Assembly: GCA_003045865.1 (NCBI GenBank)
Contig: PZPB01000009.1
Coordinates: forward strand, 1-59,213
From: Bacteroidota bacterium
GTDB lineage: Bacteria > Bacteroidota > Bacteroidia > Flavobacteriales > Schleiferiaceae
Reading direction: 5' to 3'
DNA length: 59,213 nucleotides
The notes below the pieces were generated by a model. It worked only from the letters and a program-made list of their open reading frames with translations, was not told the origin of the DNA and did no database searches. Below are positions 52,988 to 59,213 of the stretch, piece after piece (position 1 is the stretch's first letter; every line of letters starts with the position of its first letter). The translations under genes were made by a program, and so were the position numbers.

Positions 52988-53890
52988 ATGCGTCTACTAT
53001 CAACCATTCTCAGTTTAAGCACCCTGCTTTTTTTCGCCAGCTCCTGCCAAAACCAAGGCGGCGAATTCGATGCTTCCGGCTCTTTTGAAGCCGAAGAAAC
53101 CATCATTTCTGCCGAGGCTAACGGTCTCCTCCAATCCTTCAATCTCCGTGAAGGGCAGGATTTAAAAGCCGGACAAATCGTAGGGCATATCGACAGCCTT
53201 CCCCTTTCCTTAAAAAAACAACAATTGCTTGCGCAGATGGCTGCGATGGAAAGTCGCCGTCCCAATAAAGCTTTACAGCTAGCTCCCTTGCAATCGCAAC
53301 TAAAAACCGCTAAAAATGAGCAAGATCGCATCAGTAAGCTAAAAGCTGGCGGAGCCGCTACTGCTAAGCAAGCCGATGATATTGCCGCGAACATATCTGC
53401 CTTGAGCAAACAAATTGCTGCACAAGAGTCTAACCTAAATATTGCCATTAGCAGCCTCGAAAAGGACCTCGAACAAATGCAAATTCAAGTGACCCAAGTT
53501 GATGATCAACTAAAGCGCTGCGTAATTACCAATCCTGCAAAAGGAAAGGTTTTAAGCAAATATGCCGAACAATACGAAATGACTGCTGCGGGTAAACCTC
53601 TCTATCAAATCGCTGATCTTTCGCAAATTATTTTAAGAGCTTATGTGAGCGGCAATCAATTAGCTCAAATAAAGCTCAATCAGAAAGTTACCGTTTACAC
53701 CGACAATGGTGAGGGCGGATTTAAGGAAACGGAAGGGGAAATAGTTTGGATTAGCGATCAGTCGGAATTCACCCCTAAAACTATCCAAACTAAAGACGAA
53801 AGAGCCAATATGGTCTATGCCCTAAAAGTGCTGGTAAAAAACGACGGCAGCTACAAAATTGGCATGTACGGCGAAATCAAATTTCTTTAA
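52988..53890 (+). CDS. HlyD-family periplasmic adaptor (membrane fusion) lipoprotein, YbhG-like
   Basis: A 300-residue protein with SpII signal LLFFASSC. The lipoyl half-motif is NGLLQSFNLREGQDLKAGQI, followed by a long coiled-coil hairpin (about 75-165), the second lipoyl half with ITNPAKGKVLSKYAE, and a beta-barrel domain ending YKIGMYGEIKFL. It joins the ABC permease in the inner membrane to TolC. Adjacent gene order (TetR, TolC, HlyD, two ATPases, two permeases) matches E. coli ybhGFSR loci. The stop is 1 base before the ATPase start. Confidence 0.88.
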   Translation: MRLLSTILSLSTLLFFASSCQNQGGEFDASGSFEAEETIISAEANGLLQSFNLREGQDLKAGQIVGHIDSLPLSLKKQQLLAQMAAMESRRPNKALQLAPLQSQLKTAKNEQDRISKLKAGGAATAKQADDIAANISALSKQIAAQESNLNIAISSLEKDLEQMQIQVTQVDDQLKRCVITNPAKGKVLSKYAEQYEMTAAGKPLYQIADLSQIILRAYVSGNQLAQIKLNQKVTVYTDNGEGGFKETEGEIVWISDQSEFTPKTIQTKDERANMVYALKVLVKNDGSYKIGMYGEIKFL

Positions 53891-53891
53891 T

Positions 53892-54803
53892 ATGCTAGCG
53901 GTAACTTTAGATAAAATTATCAAGGTTTACGACAAGGGTCACCTTGCGGTAGATGAGGTATCATTTAGCGTAAAGCAAGGGGAACTATTTGGACTAATCG
54001 GTCCAGACGGAGCCGGTAAAACCAGCATCTTTCGCATCTTAACCACCCTGCTACTGCCCGATGGCGGCAAGGCTAGCGTTATGGGTTTCGACGTGGAAGA
54101 TGACTTTAAAAAGATTCGCGAAACGGTTGGTTATATGCCCGGGAAATTCTCCCTCTATCCCGATTTAAGCGTGGAAGAAAACCTCACTTTTTTCGCCACT
54201 CTTTTCAACACCACTTTAGCCGAGAACTACGATTTAATAAAAGACATTTACGTTCAAATTGAACCTTTTAAAGATCGCAGAGCAGGCAAGTTATCGGGCG
54301 GCATGAAACAAAAATTAGCCCTTTGCTGTGCGCTTATTCATCGGCCAACGGTTTTATTTTTAGATGAGCCTACCACTGGGGTAGATACGGTTTCGAGGAA
54401 AGAATTTTGGGAAATGCTGAAACGTCTTAAAACCCAAGGCATCACCATTTTGGTATCAACGCCTTATATGGATGAAGCGACTTTATGCGAGCGTATTGCC
54501 CTCATCCAGGATGGAAAAATATTATCGATTGATGAACCGCAAAATATCATCGCTCAATATCCTGACCCCTTGTATGCGATTAAGTCGGAACGCATGAGCG
54601 AACTTCTTAAGCATCTGCGCAAGCACCCCGAAATTAAAAGCTGCTTTGCTTTTGGCGAATACCATCACATTAGCTTTAAAAAAGATGATGAGGCGGTGCA
54701 TAAATCACTCTTGCAAAGTTTGGAAACGAAGGGCCATAAGCAGCTTGATTTTAAAACAATGGAGCCCAGTATTGAAGATTGCTTTATTAGGCTGATGAAT
54801 TAA
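53892..54803 (+). CDS. ABC transporter ATP-binding protein, first half of a YbhF-like pair
   Basis: The start at 53892 (MLAVTLDKII) is preferred to the longer frame from 53859. The 303-residue ATPase has Walker A GPDGAGKTS, signature LSGGMKQKL, Walker B VLFLDEPTTGVD and a switch His replaced in STPYMDEAT (Pro in place of His). It corresponds to the N-terminal half of E. coli YbhF, where two ATPases are fused; Walker A GPDGAGKT is also a YbhF feature. It powers an ABC-2 exporter with the next gene. One base separates the two. Confidence 0.9.
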   Translation: MLAVTLDKIIKVYDKGHLAVDEVSFSVKQGELFGLIGPDGAGKTSIFRILTTLLLPDGGKASVMGFDVEDDFKKIRETVGYMPGKFSLYPDLSVEENLTFFATLFNTTLAENYDLIKDIYVQIEPFKDRRAGKLSGGMKQKLALCCALIHRPTVLFLDEPTTGVDTVSRKEFWEMLKRLKTQGITILVSTPYMDEATLCERIALIQDGKILSIDEPQNIIAQYPDPLYAIKSERMSELLKHLRKHPEIKSCFAFGEYHHISFKKDDEAVHKSLLQSLETKGHKQLDFKTMEPSIEDCFIRLMN

Positions 54804-54804
54804 T

Positions 54805-55551
54805 ATGGAAAAGGAAATTGTTATTTCAGCGCATAAACTCACCAAGAAATTTGGTGACTTTATCGCTACCAATGAAATTACTTTTAAGGTATACGCCGGC
54901 GAAATATTTGGCTTTTTAGGAGCCAACGGTGCGGGTAAAACTACCGCTATGAAAATGCTCTGTGGTTTGTCTATTCCCTCAGCGGGAGAAGCGACCATTG
55001 CTGGTTTTGACGTGTACCGCGAAACGGAGAAGATTAAGCAAAACATTGGCTATATGAGTCAGAAGTTTTCGCTGTATGAAGACCTTACCGTGGTAGAAAA
55101 CATTCGCTTTTTTGGCGGCATTTACGGCCTAAGCAACAAAGAGTTGAAAAGCAAAAGTGAAGCGCTTATTAAAACCCTTGGACTGGAAAAGGAAGTTGAC
55201 AAACTAGTGGGCTCTTTACCCCTAGGTTGGAAGCAAAAACTGGCTTTTTCAGTGGCCATTTTGCATGAACCCAAAATCGTGTTTCTCGATGAACCCACCG
55301 GCGGAGTAGACCCTGTTACTCGTCGGCAATTTTGGGATTTAATATACGATGCCTCTGATCGCGGCATTACCATTTTTGTAACCACCCACTATATGGACGA
55401 AGCCGAATACTGCGATCGCGTGAGCATGATGGTAGATGGCTATATGAAAGCACTTGATAGTCCCGAAAATTTGAAGAAAACTCACGGTGCCGCCACCATG
55501 GACGAAGTATTTTTCGATTTAGCCCGCGGCGCACAACGCCAAGGCGATTAA
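54805..55551 (+). CDS. ABC transporter ATP-binding protein, second half of a YbhF-like pair
   Basis: A 248-residue ATPase with Walker A GANGAGKTT, Walker B IVFLDEPTGGVD and switch His in TTHYMDEAEYC. The signature reads LPLGWKQKLAF in place of LSGGQ, which also holds for the second ATPase of E. coli YbhF. Pairing with the previous ATPase, whose signature is standard but whose switch His is Pro, suggests one normal and one altered ATP site in a heterodimer. Confidence 0.9.
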   Translation: MEKEIVISAHKLTKKFGDFIATNEITFKVYAGEIFGFLGANGAGKTTAMKMLCGLSIPSAGEATIAGFDVYRETEKIKQNIGYMSQKFSLYEDLTVVENIRFFGGIYGLSNKELKSKSEALIKTLGLEKEVDKLVGSLPLGWKQKLAFSVAILHEPKIVFLDEPTGGVDPVTRRQFWDLIYDASDRGITIFVTTHYMDEAEYCDRVSMMVDGYMKALDSPENLKKTHGAATMDEVFFDLARGAQRQGD

Positions 55552-55561
55552 AAATAGCCCT

Positions 55562-56668
55562 ATGAAACAATTTAAAGCATTTGTTCGCAAGGAATTTTAT
55601 CACGTTTTCCGTGACCCAAAAACCCTGCTTCTCCTTTTCGGGATGCCCATTGCGCAAATTATTCTCTTCGGCTTTGCGCTTACCAATGAAATAAAAAATT
55701 CGAAGATTGTTATCGTTGATTATGCCCAAGATGAGGCTTCACGTCGTATTAGCGAAAAAATAGAGGCCAGCGCCAATTTTGAAGTCGCCCAAAAACTATT
55801 AAGTCACCGTGAAATTGAAGAGGCTTTTAAAAGTGGCACCATAAAAATGGCGGTGGTTTTCCCTAATAAATTCAACTACCATTTAAACCACGAAGGAAAG
55901 GCGCAAATTCAAATTATTGCTGACGCTTCCGATCCCAATACCGCCACTACCCTTAGTAATTACGCCAATGCGATAATTAAAGATTGTCAAAAAAGTCTTG
56001 TGCCAGCAGGCCAAAAAGGACTGAACATAAATACTGAGGTGCGCATGATTTACAATCCCGAGCTAAAAGGTGTTTACAATTTCGTACCAGGCGTAATGGC
56101 CTTGGTGCTGCTTTTGGTCGGTGTTTTAATGACCAGCGTATCGATTGTTAGAGAAAAGGAAATGGGCACCATGGAAGTCCTTTTAGTTTCACCCTTCAAT
56201 CCGCTTTTGGTTATCGTTTCCAAAGCTATTCCCTATTTTTTCCTTTCCTTAATAAACCTCACTATTATCCTAATTTTAAGCTCCACCCTTATGGAGATGC
56301 CCATAAACGGTAGCCTCTTTCTTTTGTATTTCGCCAGTTCAATCCTGATTTTAACCGCCCTTGCCTTGGGTTTACTTATTTCGAATAGTACCGATTCGCA
56401 GCAGGCCGCTATGTTAATTTCTTTGATGGCGATGTTAATGCCCACTTTGCTTTTTACCGGCTTTCTTTTCCCCTTAGAAAACATGCCGATGCCCCTACAA
56501 ATTGTAGCCAATTTCTTACCCTCGAAATGGTATTATATCATCGTAAAATCAGTAATGATTAAAGGTTTAGGTTGGGCCAGTGTGTGGAAGGAAATCCTTA
56601 TTTTAATGGGCATGACCACCTTTCTCGTAGTGCTTAGTGTTAAAAAATTTAAAATTCGTTTAGCATGA
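55562..56668 (+). CDS. ABC-2 type permease, YbhS-like
   Basis: A 368-residue inner membrane protein. One membrane helix near the start (LLLLFGMPIAQIILFGFAL) is followed by a large periplasmic loop (about 40-170), then five more helices (GVMALVLLLVGVLMTSVSIV and on), with the ABC-2 motif REKEMGTMEVLLVSPFNP on the cytoplasmic side. This is the ABC2_membrane_3 layout of drug and polysaccharide exporters. The stop overlaps the next start by 4 bases, so the two permeases are coupled. Confidence 0.9.
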   Translation: MKQFKAFVRKEFYHVFRDPKTLLLLFGMPIAQIILFGFALTNEIKNSKIVIVDYAQDEASRRISEKIEASANFEVAQKLLSHREIEEAFKSGTIKMAVVFPNKFNYHLNHEGKAQIQIIADASDPNTATTLSNYANAIIKDCQKSLVPAGQKGLNINTEVRMIYNPELKGVYNFVPGVMALVLLLVGVLMTSVSIVREKEMGTMEVLLVSPFNPLLVIVSKAIPYFFLSLINLTIILILSSTLMEMPINGSLFLLYFASSILILTALALGLLISNSTDSQQAAMLISLMAMLMPTLLFTGFLFPLENMPMPLQIVANFLPSKWYYIIVKSVMIKGLGWASVWKEILILMGMTTFLVVLSVKKFKIRLA

Positions 56669-57783
56669 GAAGCTTGCTATTTTTACTGCGCAAAGAGTTT
56701 AAACAGATTTTTCGCAACAAGTCTATTCTTGCGATGATTATTGGGATGCCCATTATTCAACTCTTAATTATGCCCTTGGCGGCAGATTTCGAAATAAAGA
56801 ATATTAAGATTTCCATAGTCGATCACGATCGCTCGGTTTACTCCAAAAATTTAATAGACAAGGTTATTGCTTCGGGCTACTTCCAACTTAACGACTACAG
56901 CACCTCCTTTGAACAGTCTTTTCAGCAGTTTGAGGCTAATAATTCGGATCTCGTATTGGAAATCCCCCAACACTTTGAGCGCGACTTGGTGAAGCTGCAG
57001 GAAGGCAGCCTTTTACTCGCGGTAAATGCCATTAATGGCACCAATGCCTCGGTAGGTAGCGCTTACCTTTCTAATATCATTGGTCAGTACAACCAAGAAT
57101 TGCGCAAGCAAGGTTTATCAGCAAGTATAGCTATGCCTGCCACTATTGAAGTTGCCACCTTAAACTGGTTTAATCCCTATTTAAATTATCCCTTCTTTAT
57201 GGTGCCAGGAATTTTGGTTTCGCTGGTTACCATGGTGGGAATTTACATGTGTGCCTTAAATATTGTGAAGGAAAAAGAAGTCGGTACCATAGAGCAAATT
57301 AATGTTACGCCCATTAAAAAGCATCATTTCATTTTAGGAAAGTTAATCCCCTTTTGGGTGATTGGCGTTTTTGTTTTCAGTCTCGGATTACTCGGGGTAG
57401 CACGGGTGGCTTATGGCATCATTCCCGTGGGCAGCATGCCCTTACTGTATTCCTATCTAGCCATTTTTCTAATTGCTATTTTAGGAATCGGCCTATTAAT
57501 TTCTACCTATTCGCAAACACAGCAGCAAGCCATGTCGCTGGCCTTTTTTGTGATTATGGTGTTTATTTTACTGAGTGGTTTATTCACGCCCATAGACAGC
57601 ATGCCCGAGTGGGCGAAGGTAATTGCCAATTTAAATCCGCTTACTTATTTCATTGAAGTAATGCGCATGATTGTTCTGAAAGGCAGCGGCTTTGCACAAA
57701 TTAAAAGTCACTTTTTAGCGATGATTGCCTTTGCTATTTTCTTTAACGGCTGGGCGATTATCAACTATAAAAAAACCTCGTAA
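56665..57783 (+). CDS. ABC-2 type permease, YbhR-like
   Basis: A 372-residue paralogue of the previous permease with the same topology: an N-terminal helix (SILAMIIGMPIIQLLIMPLA), a periplasmic loop of about 140 residues, and helices from GILVSLVTMVGIYMCALNIV onward. The cytoplasmic motif is KEKEVGTIEQINVTPIKK. The two permeases should form the heterodimeric channel of the exporter. Substrate is not known; YbhFSR in E. coli has been linked to drug and ion efflux. Confidence 0.9.
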   Translation: MRSLLFLLRKEFKQIFRNKSILAMIIGMPIIQLLIMPLAADFEIKNIKISIVDHDRSVYSKNLIDKVIASGYFQLNDYSTSFEQSFQQFEANNSDLVLEIPQHFERDLVKLQEGSLLLAVNAINGTNASVGSAYLSNIIGQYNQELRKQGLSASIAMPATIEVATLNWFNPYLNYPFFMVPGILVSLVTMVGIYMCALNIVKEKEVGTIEQINVTPIKKHHFILGKLIPFWVIGVFVFSLGLLGVARVAYGIIPVGSMPLLYSYLAIFLIAILGIGLLISTYSQTQQQAMSLAFFVIMVFILLSGLFTPIDSMPEWAKVIANLNPLTYFIEVMRMIVLKGSGFAQIKSHFLAMIAFAIFFNGWAIINYKKTS

Positions 57784-57784
57784 T

Positions 57785-58186
57785 ATGAAAAAAACAAGTT
57801 TGATCTTATGCGTATGTTTAGGTATATTTTGCCAAGTCTCTTTTAAAAATCCATCTGCGCAAGCGAAAGACATTTTGGGCTATTGGTATGCCAAAGACCT
57901 AGAAGAGTCCTATGTGAAAATAATGCAGTCTAAAGCGGGTAGCTATTTTGGCCGCATTGTAAAATCGGCGGAGCCTACTTTCGTAGATAAGGTAATGTTG
58001 AAAAACATGGTTTTTAATGAAGAAGAGAGTCTTTGGGAAGGAACTCTTATGCCCCCGCATCGCAATATTGAGGTAAACGCAACTTTCAAATTGAAGAGCG
58101 AGCAGGTTTTAGAAGTAGAAGGGCGCGTATTTTTAATTACAAAAAACTATACTTGGGAAAGATCGGAAGAGCAGATAATTAACTAA
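57785..58186 (+). CDS. DUF2147-like small exported protein
   Basis: The start at 57785 (MKKTSLILCV) is 1 base after the permease stop; a longer frame back to 57725 lies inside that gene. The 133-residue precursor has a signal peptide, then the DUF2147-like beta-barrel pattern (ILGYWYAKDLEESYVKIMQS, SYFGRIVKS, YTWERSE). This family has no fixed function. The short form here lacks the usual central loop. It is probably part of the export operon transcript. Confidence 0.7.
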   Translation: MKKTSLILCVCLGIFCQVSFKNPSAQAKDILGYWYAKDLEESYVKIMQSKAGSYFGRIVKSAEPTFVDKVMLKNMVFNEEESLWEGTLMPPHRNIEVNATFKLKSEQVLEVEGRVFLITKNYTWERSEEQIIN

Positions 58187-58208
58187 GTTCGTAACTCAAG
58201 CATTTAGT

Positions 58209-58970
58209 ATGAGGATTACCTTACAGCTATCTAAAACTCTTTTGGTATTTCTATTATTCTTGGCCCAATTAAGTTTGGCCCAAGAAAGCTATTGGCAGCC
58301 TGAGTTTGTAAGCAGTCACAACATAAAAAGCATCAGCAAATTTAAAGACTCATCTAGCGAAAGCGAAAAAGAGCTAATACTAAAGATAGACTACGATTTT
58401 AGTGGTAAGGAGTTGCAGCGTTGGCAAAAAGAGGACGATGCGATTTATCTAACCATTAATGAATACGGCCAAGAGGGACGCTTGGCAAAAAGTACCCGTC
58501 TTTATCAAAACCTAGAACTTGGCCATGCTACTCTCGACACCATTCAGTTTAGTGAATTTATTTACTCCAACGATTCAATGCAAGAGCGTATTAGTTGGAC
58601 ACCCGATCAGCCCAAAAGTGAAGCAAGCCACTATTTGTTTTCGCTAAAAAAAATAACGGAAATACGCAATCGAAACTATTTCGGCGAGCCCACCTATAAT
58701 AAGGAAGGAACTTTAGTGGCAGACCACTGGGGTTTTCAACAGACCGAAGTAAGTGGATGCATTATTTCCACCACAGGAGACCTTTTTCACCGTCGGTTTA
58801 ACTACAATAAATTTGGCCAAAAGGTGAGTGAAACCTGGTTTAAGAACGAGAAGTTTTTTCGCAGTATCAGTTATTTTAAAGATTATCAAGGGAAGCCTCT
58901 ATATGAGGTAATTACCGAGTTTGATCTTAAGAACATAAAAACAAGGAGCTACAGTTATGTGATTGAATAA
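58209..58970 (+). CDS. Exported protein of unknown function
   Basis: A 253-residue precursor with a signal peptide ending LSLAQ. The mature part is strand-rich with RHS/toxin-antitoxin-like motifs such as YNKFGQKVSETWFKNEKFFR and TYNKEGTLVADHWGFQ, a pattern of short beta-hairpin repeats seen in antitoxin-like MORN/YD-type proteins. No family is named. It follows the DUF2147-like gene by 22 bases in the same direction. Confidence 0.6.
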   Translation: MRITLQLSKTLLVFLLFLAQLSLAQESYWQPEFVSSHNIKSISKFKDSSSESEKELILKIDYDFSGKELQRWQKEDDAIYLTINEYGQEGRLAKSTRLYQNLELGHATLDTIQFSEFIYSNDSMQERISWTPDQPKSEASHYLFSLKKITEIRNRNYFGEPTYNKEGTLVADHWGFQQTEVSGCIISTTGDLFHRRFNYNKFGQKVSETWFKNEKFFRSISYFKDYQGKPLYEVITEFDLKNIKTRSYSYVIE

Positions 58971-59213
58971 TGTGCATTTTTTAAAACTTAAGAGTCTGGT
59001 CGCCAGCAATTTTTAAAAGGGATGCCGCTAAGGACGCCGACATTTACACCTACACATTTTTTGAAATATATTGATTGAGCAGATTTAGCACTACTCCTTG
59101 ACAAAAAAAGTTTAGTACATGACAAAAACACATAATCCCTTGATTTCCAACAAATTAAGTGTTAAAAAATTAGGATAAAGCATTGGCTTTCAGTATATTA
59201 GAAGAATATTCTC
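58971..59213 (+). other. Window end, no gene seen
   Basis: An AT-rich tail without a convincing coding frame. TTGACAAAAA at 59098 and ATGACAAAAA at 59118 form a short direct repeat; their role is unknown. The next gene must start outside the window. Confidence 0.4.

Noticed and set aside
1-59213. tRNA, rRNA, riboswitch, prophage or insertion sequence
   Set aside because: None recognised by eye: no tRNA cloverleaf with GTTCRANNC arm, no transposase or phage structural genes, no IS inverted ends. Small or diverged RNAs could have been missed.

Overview
The window is chromosomal DNA of a Bacteroidota bacterium, most likely a marine Flavobacteriia-type organism. The placement rests on four apparent type IX secretion (T9SS) cargo proteins (clearest in three, which carry YPNP-like C-terminal sorting domains), TAnnTTTG-type -7 promoter boxes, a secreted GH16 glucanase, a tandem ice-binding-like protein and many SpI/SpII signal peptides. 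No rRNA, tRNA, CRISPR array or prophage was recognised. The genus cannot be fixed from the sequence alone.

Layout. 1-4.3 kb is an AT-rich accessory segment. Two hydrolase genes (serine hydrolase, alpha/beta esterase) are each followed by a long imperfect inverted repeat of the same attC-like architecture, so they look like integron-type gene cassettes. Then come a class II Fic AMP-transferase and the 3' remnant of a group II intron lying back to back with it. 4.4-13 kb carries housekeeping and regulatory genes: a HAD phosphatase/TruA pair, a zinc-finger/FAD monooxygenase fusion, an LRR-protein kinase, a RapA-type Swi2/Snf2 ATPase, a TPR lipoprotein and a cupin. 13.0-14.1 kb is a decayed DUF1016/YhcG-like nuclease (frameshift plus loss of the catalytic Glu). 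14.3-24.4 kb has a PLP enzyme, a subtilisin-like secreted protein, a DEAD-box helicase, a PlsC acyltransferase and a zinc-ribbon SDR.

The most interesting block is 24407-30666. It is a tightly overlapping eight-gene operon: FAD oxidoreductase, methyltransferase, type III polyketide synthase, enoyl-ACP-reductase-like SDR, FabZ-like dehydratase, ketoacyl synthase, ACP and 4'-phosphopantetheinyl transferase. It looks like a phenolic-lipid or pyrone pathway in which a dedicated type II fatty-acid line makes the starter for a type III PKS, followed by methylation and oxidation. A ketoreductase is absent.

30.8-49 kb is rich in envelope and exported proteins: gamma-glutamyltransferase, ice-binding protein, beta-barrel, class C serine hydrolase, GH16, and a 2700-residue FN3/MAM-like/PKD surface protein. 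It also holds a 38-residue Lys/Ala-rich protein and several scraps of dead genes. 49-59 kb carries an LRR protein, a probable HTH-type regulator with phased repeats in front of it, and a TetR-controlled export operon (TolC, HlyD, two ABC ATPases, two ABC-2 permeases, plus two small exported proteins) related to E. coli ybhGFSR. Two near-identical 22-bp sites, one over the tetR promoter and one at the tolC start, are the likely operators.
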